Translations under genes and position numbers: made by a program
The notes under the pieces: model-generated
Databases searched by the model: none
What the model was told of the DNA's origin: nothing
Seen by the model: the letters and a program-made list of their open reading frames with translations, nothing else
Shown here: positions 1 to 9,258 of the stretch, one piece after another
Numbering within the stretch: the first letter of the stretch is position 1
Layout of the letters: the number at the start of each line of letters is the position of its first letter
From: Anaeromyxobacter oryzisoli
GTDB lineage: Bacteria; Myxococcota; Myxococcia; Myxococcales; Anaeromyxobacteraceae
DNA length: 64,000 nucleotides
Direction of reading: 5' to 3'
NCBI RefSeq assembly: GCF_022690765.1
Contig: NZ_JALCZA010000001.1
Span: 1 to 64,000, forward strand

Positions 1-86
1 CGGCCGTCCACGCCTCCCCGCGGGCGGCCGCCCGGCCGGCCGGCGCGGCGCGGGGCGATCGCCACCCGCGCCGGCGCCCGGGCTCG

Positions 87-890
87 CTACGGCGACGGGG
101 CGCAGCTCACGCGATTCCCGCTCCCGTCGTAGACGTCGCAGCCCGCTCCCGGCGCCGAGTTCTCGACCCGGCCCGGCGGCACCGCGGTGCCGGTCACGTC
201 CTGGGTCGCGTCGAGCTGGGCGAGGGCCTCCCCGGTGAGGGCCACGCTCGCGGTGGCCACCGCGTAGTGCCGCGCGTCGAGCCGCGCGCCGGCGAGCACG
301 ACGTCGAGGGCCGGCGACGCGCCCGTCCCGGCGCCGGAGAGGAGGAGCGTGCTCCCCTCCCCGCCCTCGACCCGGAGCGCCTCCGCGGCGACCTCGCTCG
401 CGGCGATCCGCGTCTTGCCGACCGCCCGGGCGAGGCGCAGGTCGGGCACGGAGACGGTGAGGCGGAGCGGGTTGCGGGCGGTGTAGCCGCTCAGGTACGA
501 GACCCGCGCCACGAGCACCGGGATCCCCTCCGTCGCGTCGGTCTCGACCTTCGTCTCGACGTACGGGACGACGTTCTCGTCGCCGCTCACCACGACGCGC
601 AGCGGCTGCCCGACGGTGACGTCGGTCTCGATCCCGTCCTCGACCTGCACGCCGACGAACGGCGAGAGCGTCGAGGTCCGGTCCTCCTCGCGGAGCACCC
701 CGTTCCCCTGGATCGAGGGGTGGCACCCCGAGACGGCGATCGCGAGGAGCGCCGCCACGAGCGCGCCGGCCCCGCGCGCCAGGTCGGGGACGCCGCGCCT
801 CGAGGGCTCGCGCGCGCCGCGGGACGCGCCCCTTGGGCGGGCGAGGCGGACGACGCGCGCCACCGCCGATGGTTTCCGATCGCGCTGCAC
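87..890 (-). CDS. Putative lipoprotein with GIN-like (DUF2807) domain
   Basis: Predicted exported lipoprotein of unknown role. A hydrophobic stretch ends in a lipobox (IAVSGC) and is followed by a beta-rich, Val/Leu-alternating segment typical of head GIN domains (putative auto-transporter adhesin, DUF2807): it begins PSIQGNG and continues with FVGVQVEDGIETDVTVG. I chose the GTG at 890 because a GAGGAG Shine-Dalgarno lies just upstream; an ATG at 971 in the same frame would only add a proline/arginine-rich leader. The n-region before the lipobox is still long, so the true start may be further in. It is the last gene of a minus-strand run. Family assignment comes from sequence pattern only. 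Confidence 0.65.
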   Translation of the reverse strand: MQRDRKPSAVARVVRLARPRGASRGAREPSRRGVPDLARGAGALVAALLAIAVSGCHPSIQGNGVLREEDRTSTLSPFVGVQVEDGIETDVTVGQPLRVVVSGDENVVPYVETKVETDATEGIPVLVARVSYLSGYTARNPLRLTVSVPDLRLARAVGKTRIAASEVAAEALRVEGGEGSTLLLSGAGTGASPALDVVLAGARLDARHYAVATASVALTGEALAQLDATQDVTGTAVPPGRVENSAPGAGCDVYDGSGNRVSCAPSP

Positions 891-1061
891 GCTCCCTGCT
901 CCTCGCGGCGCCCGCGCAAGAGGGCCGCGGGCCGGAGGCGAGGATACCTGCGCCGCCGTGGCCTGGACCATCCTCCGATGGCGTGTGTGGACGCAGGTCC
1001 CACCCGCTCGGCGGCCGCTCGCGGCGCCCGCTCCGAGGGATGGAGCCGGGGGATGGAGGGG

Positions 1062-2048
1062 CTACCGCGGCGGCGCCGGGGGCGCGCTCCGGGCCACCTC
1101 GAGGCTCTCGCCCACCGCGAGCACCCGGACGCGCTCCGGCGAGATCCCCCGCCGCGCCCGGGCCGCCTCGAGCCGCCGCGGCGGCTCGTCGAGCGGCTCG
1201 TCGGTGAGCTTGAACGTGCCCCAGTGCATCGCGACGAAGGTCCGGGCGCGGAGGGCCTCGAACGCCTCGAGCGCCTGCTCGGGGTTCAGGTGCTGCCGCT
1301 CCATGAACCAGCCGGGATCGTAGGCGCCGATGGGGAGGAGCGCGGCGTCGAGCGCGAACCGGGCGCCGATCTCCTCGAAGCCGTCGAACGCGGCGGTGTC
1401 GCCCGCGTGGTAGAGCGTCGCGGTGGAGCCCTCGACGACGAAGCCGCCCCACAGCGTGGAGTTCGAGTCGAGGAGGCCGCGCCGGCTCCAGTGCTGCGCC
1501 GGCACGAAGGCGATCCGGACCGCGCCCACCTGCGTCGTCTCCCACCAGGCGAGCTCGGTCGCGGGGATCCGCCGGGCCTGGAACCACCGCGCGAGGCCGA
1601 GGCCGGCCACCACCGGCGCCCGCACCCGCTCGATCGTCGGCAGGTCCAGGTGATCGTAGTGCGAGTGCGACACGAGCACGGCGTCCACCGGCGGGAGCCG
1701 CTCGACGGGCACGCCGGGCGGGACGTTCCGCTCGACCCCACCGAAGATCGACGGGAGGAGTACGGGATCGACGAGGAGCGAGACGCCGTCGAGCTGGACG
1801 AGGAAGCTCGCGTGGCCGAGCCAGGTGATCCGCGCGGGCTCGCCGGCCGCGGGCGGGCGGGCGAGCCGGTCGAGGTCCGGGGCGACCACGCGGACCGGCG
1901 CGCGCGGCGGCGACACGCGGCGACGCCCGGTGAGCCGGTCCCACACGGCCCAGCGGAAGATCTTCCCGACCGAGTGCGGCCGCGAGCCGTCGAGGTTCAC
2001 GTAGCGACCGTCGTCGTCGCGGGGCTGGGCGGGGGCGGAGGCGGGCAT
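1062..2048 (-). CDS. MBL-fold metal-dependent hydrolase (NAPE-PLD/RomA-like)
   Basis: Metallo-beta-lactamase-fold hydrolase of 328 residues. The N-terminal GRYVNLDG and WDRLTGRR segments, the ITWLGHASFLVQLDG strand, the zinc motif HSHYDHLD, a later histidine in QHWSRRG, and YHAGDTAAFDGF are typical of the NAPE-phospholipase D/UlaG/RomA branch, whose members cleave phosphodiester or lactone bonds. A final metal ligand is present in AMHWGTFKL. There is no signal peptide, so it should be cytoplasmic. It starts 25 nt after the stop of the RNase H-like gene and is probably cotranscribed with it. The substrate cannot be told from sequence. Confidence 0.85.
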   Translation of the reverse strand: MPASAPAQPRDDDGRYVNLDGSRPHSVGKIFRWAVWDRLTGRRRVSPPRAPVRVVAPDLDRLARPPAAGEPARITWLGHASFLVQLDGVSLLVDPVLLPSIFGGVERNVPPGVPVERLPPVDAVLVSHSHYDHLDLPTIERVRAPVVAGLGLARWFQARRIPATELAWWETTQVGAVRIAFVPAQHWSRRGLLDSNSTLWGGFVVEGSTATLYHAGDTAAFDGFEEIGARFALDAALLPIGAYDPGWFMERQHLNPEQALEAFEALRARTFVAMHWGTFKLTDEPLDEPPRRLEAARARRGISPERVRVLAVGESLEVARSAPPAPPR

Positions 2049-2073
2049 GGGAGGTGTCCGGGGCGGCGCCGGG

Positions 2074-2877
2074 TCAATCCAGGGCGAGCAGGAGCTTCGT
2101 CACATCGTAGCGGACGTCGCCGCGCTCGGACACTGGCACCGGCTCGGCCGGCAGCCGGAGCCGCTCGATCATCCGGTTGTAGCCGAGGTCCATCAGGGGT
2201 CTCAGGTTGACCGCGTCGAGCAGGTTGTACTCCGCGAGCAGGCGGAGGGCGCCCGCCTCGCCCGCCTGGTGCGCCCGCCAGAGCCGGACCGCGTCGCGGC
2301 CGGTGAGGCCGTGGAGGTGCGGAGGGCGCCCCACGCCCGTCTCGGCCTCGAGCCGCTTCAGCCCGCCCGCGTGCCCCAGGCGGCGCCACAGGACGTAGAG
2401 GTCCACGTGCGCGAGCGGCGGGCGCCACCCCGGGAACGCCCGGCGGAGCGCGGGCACGTCGAAGGCCGCGCCGTTGAAGGTGACGAGGAGCTTCCAGCCG
2501 CCGGTGGCCTCCGGGAAGCGGTCGAGGTCGCGGCCGGCGACGAAGATCCGGGGACCGTTCCGGTCCAGGACGGCGACGCAGGTGAGGTCCTCCCCGTCGC
2601 TCTCGACGTCGAGGAACGCCGCGTCGGCGGCGAAGGCGGCGTAGAGGCGCCAGCGCTCGGCGCGGGGGAGCATCGCCGCGAGCGCCTCGGCGTCCCCCGC
2701 GGCCAGGGCGACCTCGGCGCGGGCCACCGCGTCGGCGAGGCGGGGCCGGAGCCGCGGGGAGATCGCGGTGTCCGGCGCGCCCGGGAGCTCGGCCCAGCGC
2801 CGGACGCCGGCGTTCCAGAGGCGCGACTCGAACCACGGCCCGATCCCGGGCGCGAGCCGGAAGGTGCTGCGGATCAC
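2074..2877 (-). CDS. Ribonuclease H-like (YprB-type) exonuclease-domain protein
   Basis: A 267-residue protein with a DEDD-type RNase H-like fold (RNase_H_2/YprB family). Acidic motif I is seen in AFLDVESDGEDL, motif II in LVTFNGAAFDVPAL and motif III in EYNLLDAVNLRPLM; these residues bind catalytic metals in the family. The N-terminal 60 residues (PGIGPWFESRLWNAGVRRW) resemble a helix-hairpin-helix segment that often precedes this domain. It is likely to act on nucleic acid in the cytoplasm. It lies 52 nt downstream of a histidine kinase gene and 25 nt upstream of the MBL hydrolase gene, in a co-directional run. Confidence 0.75.
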   Translation of the reverse strand: MIRSTFRLAPGIGPWFESRLWNAGVRRWAELPGAPDTAISPRLRPRLADAVARAEVALAAGDAEALAAMLPRAERWRLYAAFAADAAFLDVESDGEDLTCVAVLDRNGPRIFVAGRDLDRFPEATGGWKLLVTFNGAAFDVPALRRAFPGWRPPLAHVDLYVLWRRLGHAGGLKRLEAETGVGRPPHLHGLTGRDAVRLWRAHQAGEAGALRLLAEYNLLDAVNLRPLMDLGYNRMIERLRLPAEPVPVSERGDVRYDVTKLLLALD

Positions 2878-2929
2878 CCGCGGGACTGTACGGCGCGCGG
2901 TCGGCTCGCGCCAGGGCAGGGCTCGAGAC

Positions 2930-4477
2930 CTACTCGACGCCCTCGCGGCCCGCAGCGGGGAGGTGGATCCGGAAGGTGCTGCCCTGGCCGAGCGCGCTCA
3001 CCGCCTCGATCCGGCCGCGGTGCGCCTCGACGAGCAGGCGGGTGATGTAGAGGCCGAGCCCGAGCCCCTCGGGCCGGCGCGCCCCGCGGGCGCGGTAATA
3101 GCGGTCGAAGACGTGCGCCAGGTCCTCCGGCGCGATGCCGACGCCCCGGTCGGACACGGCGATCCCGACCGCGGCGCCGCCGTCCTCCGGCCCGACCGCG
3201 ACCGTCACGGGCGCCTGGCCGGGCGAGTACTTGAGCGCGTTCGAGAGGAGGTTCGTGAGGATCCGCTCGAGCCGCGCCGGATCGGCGAGCAGCGGCGGCA
3301 GCCCGGGCTCGAGCTCGAGGGCGACCCGGTCCACCTCGAGCCCGCCCCGGAGGCGCTCGACCAGCTCGGGGAGGAGGCTCGCGAGGTCCACCGGGATCGG
3401 GGCGAGCTGGAGCTGCCCCGCCTCGAGCAGCGTCGTCTCCACGAGGTCGTGGATCATCGTGCTCATCCGCTCGCAGCTCCGGACGATCGCGCGCGCCCGG
3501 TCCGAGACCTTCGCCGGGTCCTGCGCCGCCTGCCGGAGGAGGTGGGCCTGGGTGTAGACGGCGTTGAGCGGCGTCCGCAGGTCGTGGCTGATCATCCGCA
3601 CGAGGTCGTCCCGCGCGTCCTCGAGCGCGTGCACCGCGCTCTCGTCGGAGAGCGTCAACACCGCCCCGGCGACCCGGTTGTCCGGGGCCCGGACCGCCGC
3701 CGAGCTCGCGAGGAGCCAGCGCTCCGCGCTCGACGGCGTCGCCACGCGGAGGTGCGCGCCGAGCACGGTCTCGCCCGCGAGCGCGCGCGTCACCGGCGCG
3801 TCCTCCGGCGCGAGCGGGCGCCCGTCGGCGGCGGTGAACCGGCGCCAGAGCCCCGGGCTCGCGAGGGCCGTCCGCGGATCGACGCCCTCCCGCTCCACCA
3901 GCCGCGCGGCGCTGCCGTTGTAGCGGAGCACCTCGCCGCGCGCGTCGTAGAGCACGAACCCGTCGGGGATCGCGTCGATCACCGCGTCCAGCTCCGCGGC
4001 GCGCCGCAGGGCGTGGTCGAGCGCGGCCTCGGCGCTCCGGCGGGCGAGGACGAACGCGGTGGTCTCCCAGAGCTCGAGGAGGAGCGCGGGGCAGCCGGCG
4101 TGCCGGAGCGGGCGCGCGCGGCAGGAGAACCACCGCGTCGCCGGGCCGAACGGGACCGGGTGGTCCTCGAGGTGGAGCGGCTGGCCGTTCAGGAGGGCGC
4201 GCCGAAGGTTCGGGATGCGGGCGGCAGGCAGGGGCGACAGCTCCGGCACGGTGCGGGAGACCGGATCGACCTCCGGCGCGGAGGTGAGCGCGCGGTACGC
4301 CCAGTTGACCCGGACGTACCGCAGGTCCTCTCCCACGACGAGGGCGAGCCCTGCCGCCGACGCGTCGAAGACCGCCGCGAGGAGCTCGCGGTCGTCGGCG
4401 TCACGCTGCGTGGAGGCGACGAAGGCGCCTCCCGCGCCCCCCGGACCCGCGACCGGGCCAACGACCCTGCTCGCCAT
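2930..4477 (-). CDS. PAS-domain sensor histidine kinase
   Basis: Soluble sensor kinase of 515 residues. Two PAS-like domains cover roughly residues 28-140 and 155-280. The dimerisation domain carries the phosphoacceptor His298 in ISHDLRTPLNA, and the ATPase domain shows the N box (LTNLLSNALKYSPG), G1 box (SDRGVGIAPED) and G2 box (EGLGLGLYITRLL). No transmembrane segment is evident, so the signal is probably cytoplasmic (redox, ligand or light through PAS). No response regulator gene is adjacent, making this an orphan kinase. It follows the helicase gene by about 115 nt on the same strand. Confidence 0.9.
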   Translation of the reverse strand: MASRVVGPVAGPGGAGGAFVASTQRDADDRELLAAVFDASAAGLALVVGEDLRYVRVNWAYRALTSAPEVDPVSRTVPELSPLPAARIPNLRRALLNGQPLHLEDHPVPFGPATRWFSCRARPLRHAGCPALLLELWETTAFVLARRSAEAALDHALRRAAELDAVIDAIPDGFVLYDARGEVLRYNGSAARLVEREGVDPRTALASPGLWRRFTAADGRPLAPEDAPVTRALAGETVLGAHLRVATPSSAERWLLASSAAVRAPDNRVAGAVLTLSDESAVHALEDARDDLVRMISHDLRTPLNAVYTQAHLLRQAAQDPAKVSDRARAIVRSCERMSTMIHDLVETTLLEAGQLQLAPIPVDLASLLPELVERLRGGLEVDRVALELEPGLPPLLADPARLERILTNLLSNALKYSPGQAPVTVAVGPEDGGAAVGIAVSDRGVGIAPEDLAHVFDRYYRARGARRPEGLGLGLYITRLLVEAHRGRIEAVSALGQGSTFRIHLPAAGREGVE

Positions 4478-4591
4478 GGGATCTCCCCCCAGAGACCGGG
4501 CGGCATCTTACGACGTCCAACGGGCTCGCGCCCGGATTCGACCCGACGGCGGGCCCGATTACACGATCTGTCGCACCCGGGCGGGCCAGCG

Positions 4592-6475
4592 TCAATCCCC
4601 GCCGGCGAGCGACGCGTCCCGCTCCCAGGCGCTCCGCCATGCGCCGACGTCCTGGGCGTGCCTGAAGAATCGCTCGTAGAAGGGATGGCGCGACACGGTG
4701 GCGCCGTCGCCGATCACCACCAGCTTGGAGCGCGCCCGGGTCAGGGCGACGTTCATGCGGCGGATGTCGGCGAGGAACCCGACCTCGCCCCGGTCGTTCG
4801 AACGGACGAGGGAGACGATCACCGCCTCCTTCTCCCTCCCCTGGAAGCCGTCCACCGTGTCCACCTCGAGGCCGCGATCGAGCCAGGCGGAGAGCCGCTC
4901 GCGGATCCGCTGCACCTGCGCGTCGTAGGTGGCGATCACCGCGACCTCCCCCGGCGCGACGCCGAGGGCGAGGAGCCGCTCCGCCTCCGCCCCCGCGAGA
5001 TCGGCCTCGCCCGGGTTCTGCTTCGAGTCGGAGCCCTCGGGCGTCTCCTCCTCGAAGCCGCGCCCGGCCGTGTCGATCACCTCGAGCGGCGCGCCGTCGA
5101 GGGCGCGCGACGCCACCGCGGGGTGCGCCCGGAGGGCGCCGCCGTAGACCGCCGCCGAGGGGAACGCCATGATCGCCGCGTTCATCCGGTGCTGCTCGGC
5201 GAGCGTGACCTTCACCGCGTCGCCGTGCGCCAGGGCGAGCCGCTCGAACAGCGAGATCCCCAGGCCGCCCGCCTGCGCCGCGGCGGAGAGGACCGTCGGC
5301 GGGAGCTGCAGGTGATCGCCCGCGAGCACCGCCCGCTCGGCGCGGAGGAGCGCGAGCACGGTCGCGGGCTCCACCGCCTGGGTCGCCTCGTCCACCACCG
5401 CGAGCGCGAAGCGCCGCGCGGCGAGGGCGGGGGCGTCGAGGGAGGTGAGCGTGGCGAGCACCACGTCGGCGCGGTCGAGCACCTCGGCCTCGGCGCGGGC
5501 CTCCAGGGCGCGGGCCTCCGCGAGCAGCGCCCGGGCGTCGCGCTCCGCGGCGCGGGCCTCGCTGAAGCGTCCGGGGCCGCGCCGCGCCTTGCGCTTCCGG
5601 GCGTCGCGGCGGAGCGCGAGCGCCTCCTCGACGAGCCCCTTCGCGATGCGCGCCGCCTCGTGATCCGCCACCCGCGCCTCGAGCGTGTGCGCGAGCACCG
5701 CCGGCAGCACGCGGGCGGGGTGGCCGACCCGCACGCAGGAGAGCCCCGCCGCGGCGAGCCGCTCGACCAGGTTGTCCACCGCGAGGTTGGAGGGGGCCGC
5801 GGCGAGCACCTTCTCGCCGCGCGCGGCCGCCCGGCGGATCACCTCCACGAGGACGGTGGTCTTGCCGGTGCCGGGCGGGCCGTGCACCAGGGCGAGATCC
5901 TCGGCGCGGTCGGCGAGGTCGAGCGCGGCGCGCTGCTCGCCGTTCAGGGCCGCCTCGAGCGCCGGGCCACGCGGGCGGGGGAGGAACCGCGGCGGCGCCC
6001 CCGAGAGCGGCCCGTGCCAGCGCCTCCCGGCGCGGTCGGTCCGGAGCCGGGAGAGGCCGGCCGCGAGCCGCTCCCAGGTCACCGGCGAGGGCTCGAGCTC
6101 GAGCACCACCCGACCGTCGGTCGCCCACTCCGGCGGCGGCTCGTCGAACGCGACCGCCATCTGGGTCCGCGTGCGCCGGGCGACCACCCCGGTGGGCGCG
6201 TCGTCCCGGACCTCGCGCCGGAGCGCCACCGACACGAGGCTGCCCGCGCCGATGCGTCCGCCGGGGAGCGGGCGCCCCCCGCGCGCGAAGGTGACCAGGG
6301 TTCGCCCGGCGAGGGCGCCCTCCTCCGCCGCCTCGACGTCGGCGAGGGCGAGCCCGCGCGCCTCGCGCTCGGCGAGCGAGAGCCGCGCCCTGCCCTCGGC
6401 GAAGCGCGCACGCTCCTCCTCGCGCTCGGCGGCGAGGAGCCCGGCCAGCCGGTCGATGTGATCCGAGAGATCCAG
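4592..6475 (-). CDS. Superfamily 1 DNA/RNA helicase (IGHMBP2/Dna2-type AAA ATPase)
   Basis: Helicase of the UPF1/IGHMBP2/Dna2 group. Walker A is [14 protein letters not shown], Walker B/motif II is FALAVVDEATQ, motif III is LAGDHLQLPPTV, motif IV-like is LAEQHRMNAAIMAFPS, motif V is VDTVDGFQGREKEAVIVSLVRS, and motif VI is NVALTRARSKLVVIGD. The domain begins with an N-terminal coiled region (HIDRLAGLLAAEREEERARF). The start is uncertain. The frame stays open to an ATG at 6859, but that extension is a translation of three copies of the 18-bp repeat (ELLSVGWP repeated). No ATG, GTG or TTG lies close to the first conserved residues, so the coordinate given is a CTG at 6475 and is provisional. Confidence 0.85.
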   Translation of the reverse strand: MDLSDHIDRLAGLLAAEREEERARFAEGRARLSLAEREARGLALADVEAAEEGALAGRTLVTFARGGRPLPGGRIGAGSLVSVALRREVRDDAPTGVVARRTRTQMAVAFDEPPPEWATDGRVVLELEPSPVTWERLAAGLSRLRTDRAGRRWHGPLSGAPPRFLPRPRGPALEAALNGEQRAALDLADRAEDLALVHGPPGTGKTTVLVEVIRRAAARGEKVLAAAPSNLAVDNLVERLAAAGLSCVRVGHPARVLPAVLAHTLEARVADHEAARIAKGLVEEALALRRDARKRKARRGPGRFSEARAAERDARALLAEARALEARAEAEVLDRADVVLATLTSLDAPALAARRFALAVVDEATQAVEPATVLALLRAERAVLAGDHLQLPPTVLSAAAQAGGLGISLFERLALAHGDAVKVTLAEQHRMNAAIMAFPSAAVYGGALRAHPAVASRALDGAPLEVIDTAGRGFEEETPEGSDSKQNPGEADLAGAEAERLLALGVAPGEVAVIATYDAQVQRIRERLSAWLDRGLEVDTVDGFQGREKEAVIVSLVRSNDRGEVGFLADIRRMNVALTRARSKLVVIGDGATVSRHPFYERFFRHAQDVGAWRSAWERDASLAGGD

Positions 6476-6587
6476 GGCGCTGACGTATAGTCCGCCGCCC
6501 GCCCCTGCGCGAGCGCCGCACTCGCACGCGTGAGCGTGGCCGGAGCGCGTGCCCGGAACCCCGCCATCCGACGCCGGCCGCCCGCCC

Positions 6588-6691
6588 CCTCGACCGAGAG
6601 AAGTTCCGATCCCCGACCGAGGGCCACCCGGCCACCCGACCGAGAGAAGTTCGCGGGCCACCCGACCGGGCCACCCGACCGAGAGAAGTTC
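6588..6691 (-). repeat. Three copies of the 18-bp interspersed repeat
   Basis: Three copies of the motif AAACTTCTCTCGGTCGGG, read on the minus strand, lie at about 6591-6606, 6635-6652 and 6672-6690, separated by short CCACCCGG-rich linkers. They fill most of the 342-bp space between the divergent helicase and hybrid kinase genes (6476-6817). Apart from these repeats I see no gene or clear promoter in the space. Confidence 0.85.
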
Positions 6692-6817
6692 GACTGCGCG
6701 CCGGCACCGCGGGGCAGCATCCCCCCATCGGACCGGGGCGCCGGGCACCCCCGAGGCGGCAGCGACCCGCCGCGCCAATGAGGGCCGATCGTCAGCTAGT
6801 CCCCCGATCACGGGACA

Positions 6818-9223
6818 ATGCCGGAAAAGGCGCGGTCCGTTCGCGGGCGAACGGATCATGCATCCAGGGGCGACGTGCCCGTGATCCCGTCCTCCGCCGA
6901 CCCGTCAGGCGCACCGGGCTCCTCCCAGGAGGATCCGGCGTTGACGGCGGCGCTCCTGCGTCTGGTGGCGGGACGGGCCCCGCTCGGGTTCGCGGTCTGC
7001 GGTCCACGCGGCGAGCTCCTCGCGATGAACCGGACGCTCGCCGAGCTGTTCGGCGTGACGACCGGGGAGGTCGCCGCGATCCACGCCCTCGGCCGGACGC
7101 CCGAGGCTCGCGCGGCGCTCGCCACGGCGCTGTCGATGCGGACCCTCGACGCCACGGCGTGGCGCTGGAAGATGCTGCACGAGGGCTCCTCGGGCGCGCC
7201 GGAGGAGCTCGCGCTGACCGACGGCCGGGTCCTCGAGCGGTCCTGCATCGCGAGCGCGGGCCCCGCGACGATCGCGGCCTTCTACCGTGACGTCTCCCTG
7301 CGGCGCCGCAACCACGCCGAGCTCGCCGCCCGGGCGAGCCAGCAGGCCGCGCTCGCGGTCCTCGGGGAGCTCGCGATGAGCGCGGAGGAGGTGGAGCCGC
7401 TCCTCCACGCCGCCTGCGCGTCGATCGCCGAGGTGCTGGAGGCGGACGCCGCCGCCGTCTGGGACCAGCCGGAGGGCCGGGTCACGATCGTCGCCGGCGC
7501 CGGGATCCAGAAGGGTCCGCTGGACGGCGCCTCGCCGGCGGCGGCGCTCGGGTTCCGGACCGCCGCCGAGGTGGCGCTCTTCGGGTGCGAGCGCAGGGTC
7601 CTCGGGGCGTACGCCCGAGACGAGCGCGCCTTCTCCGCGGACGAGGTGCGCTTCCTCGAGACGGCGGCGAGCCTCCTCTCCACGGCGCTCGCGCGGCGGC
7701 GCGCCGAGGAGGAGGTCATCGACCGCGAGCGCGAGGGGCGCGCGGTGTTCGAGGCGGCGCTCGACGCCATGCTGGTCTTCGACGACGACGGCGTGATCCG
7801 GGACGCGAACGCGGCGGCGGGGACGCTCCTCGGCACGACGCCCGCGGCGCTGGTCGGGCGGAGCATCGACACGCTCGTGCCGGTCGCCCACGACCGGCTC
7901 CCCGCGGGCCCGGGCGGCCCGTCACCTCTCCGGGAGGCCCAGGTCACCGGGCCGGACGGCCGCGCCCACCCGGTCGAGCTCGCCGTGCTCGCGGCGATCC
8001 ACCCCGGCCGGCAGCTCGCGGTGATGCGCGACATCGCCGAGCGGAAGCGGCTGCACGCGCGGCTCGCCTTCGAGGACCGGCTCGTCTCCACCGGCACCCT
8101 CGCCGCCGGCGTCGCGCACGAGCTGAACAACCCCCTCGCGTACGTCAACGCGAACGTCGCCTTCCTCGCGGAGCGGCTCGAGCGCGTCCGCGAGCTGCTC
8201 GCGCGCACGCCCGGCCTCTCCCCGGAGGACGCCGACCTGACGGTCCAGCTCGCCGAGGCGGCCCGCGACGCGCGCGCGGGCGCCGAGCGGATGCGCGGCG
8301 TCATCCGGGACCTCGAGACGTTCTCCCGCGCCAGCGACGAGCCGAGCGGGGCGGTGGACCTCCGCCCGGTGATCGAGTGCTGCGTGAAGCGGGCCTGGAC
8401 CGAGATCGGCCACCGCGCCCGGCTGGTGAAGGACCTGCCCGAGCTCCCGCCGGTGCGCGGAGACGAGGCGCGCCTGAAGCAGGTGTTCCTGAACGTGCTC
8501 GTGAACGCCGCCCAGGCGATCCGCGAAGGCGGGGTGGCGGAGAACGAGATCGCGATCCGGGCGCGGCGCGACGGCGCGCGCGTGGTGGTCGAGATCCGCG
8601 ACACCGGCTGCGGCATCGCGCCGGAGCACCTCCAGCGCGTGTTCGATCCCTTCTTCACGACCAAGGCGCCGGGCGCGGGCATCGGCCTGGGGCTCTCGAT
8701 CTGCCACCACATCGTGACCGGGCTCGGCGGCGAGATCTCCGTGGAGCCGGCGGCGCGGGGCACCCTCGTCCGCGTCGCCCTCCCCGCGGCGGAGCGCGCC
8801 GGGCGGTCCGCCGCCCCGCCGGCGCCGGCGCCGCCGCCGGCCGGCCGCGGCCCGCGCCGCCTCGGGGACGCCGAGCCGCTGGTCGGCACCGGCCTCGCGC
8901 GGGCGCTCCGGGGCGAGCACGACGTGACGTTCGTCTCCTCCGCCCGCGCGGCGCTCGAGCGGATCGAGGGCGGCGCCCCGTTCGACCTCGTGCTGACCGA
9001 CCTGCTCATGCCCGGGATGAGCGGCGTGGACCTCTACCGCGCGCTCGGGCGGCGGGACCCGCGCCTCGCCCGGCGGGTGATCTTCCTCACCGGCGGGGCG
9101 TTCACGCCGGCGGCCCGCGCCTTCCTCGCGACCGAGCCCGTGCCGTGCGTCGAGAAGCCGTTCGAGCTCGACGCGATCCGCGGCGTCCTCGCGCGCCGCC
9201 TCGCCGAGCTGTCAGCCGCCTAG
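6818..9223 (+). CDS. Hybrid histidine kinase PAS-GAF-PAS-HisKA-HATPase-REC
   Basis: Soluble hybrid kinase of up to 801 residues. A PAS domain (about residues 45-160) is followed by a GAF-like domain (about 180-290), a second PAS (about 300-415), the dimerisation domain with His434 in AGVAHELNNPLAYVNAN, the ATPase (VFLNVLVNAAQAIREGG; DTGCGIAPEHL; GIGLGLSICHH), and a C-terminal receiver with Asp728 in VLTDLLMPGMSG. The receiver lacks a normal first strand and acidic pocket: RRLGDAEPLVG stands where VLVVDDEPLV is expected, though the conserved Lys in CVEKPFEL is kept. In-frame GTG codons near 6875 are alternative starts. The gene is divergent from the helicase gene. Confidence 0.88.
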   Translation: MPEKARSVRGRTDHASRGDVPVIPSSADPSGAPGSSQEDPALTAALLRLVAGRAPLGFAVCGPRGELLAMNRTLAELFGVTTGEVAAIHALGRTPEARAALATALSMRTLDATAWRWKMLHEGSSGAPEELALTDGRVLERSCIASAGPATIAAFYRDVSLRRRNHAELAARASQQAALAVLGELAMSAEEVEPLLHAACASIAEVLEADAAAVWDQPEGRVTIVAGAGIQKGPLDGASPAAALGFRTAAEVALFGCERRVLGAYARDERAFSADEVRFLETAASLLSTALARRRAEEEVIDREREGRAVFEAALDAMLVFDDDGVIRDANAAAGTLLGTTPAALVGRSIDTLVPVAHDRLPAGPGGPSPLREAQVTGPDGRAHPVELAVLAAIHPGRQLAVMRDIAERKRLHARLAFEDRLVSTGTLAAGVAHELNNPLAYVNANVAFLAERLERVRELLARTPGLSPEDADLTVQLAEAARDARAGAERMRGVIRDLETFSRASDEPSGAVDLRPVIECCVKRAWTEIGHRARLVKDLPELPPVRGDEARLKQVFLNVLVNAAQAIREGGVAENEIAIRARRDGARVVVEIRDTGCGIAPEHLQRVFDPFFTTKAPGAGIGLGLSICHHIVTGLGGEISVEPAARGTLVRVALPAAERAGRSAAPPAPAPPPAGRGPRRLGDAEPLVGTGLARALRGEHDVTFVSSARAALERIEGGAPFDLVLTDLLMPGMSGVDLYRALGRRDPRLARRVIFLTGGAFTPAARAFLATEPVPCVEKPFELDAIRGVLARRLAELSAA

Positions 9224-9258
9224 CGGCCCGCGAGCGCTCGCGACGGAGGCGCGGGCGA

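Noticed and set aside
1-86. Possible end of another gene at the window edge
   Set aside because: Only 86 GC-rich bases are available, with no recognisable motif.
2768-6490. Very long plus-strand open frame (over 1200 codons) opposite the kinase and helicase genes
   Set aside because: It is the arginine/proline-rich antisense of real genes in a high-GC genome. Conserved motifs lie on the minus strand. Similar antisense frames at 7585-10854, 13630-17367 and 18298-21468 were dropped for the same reason.
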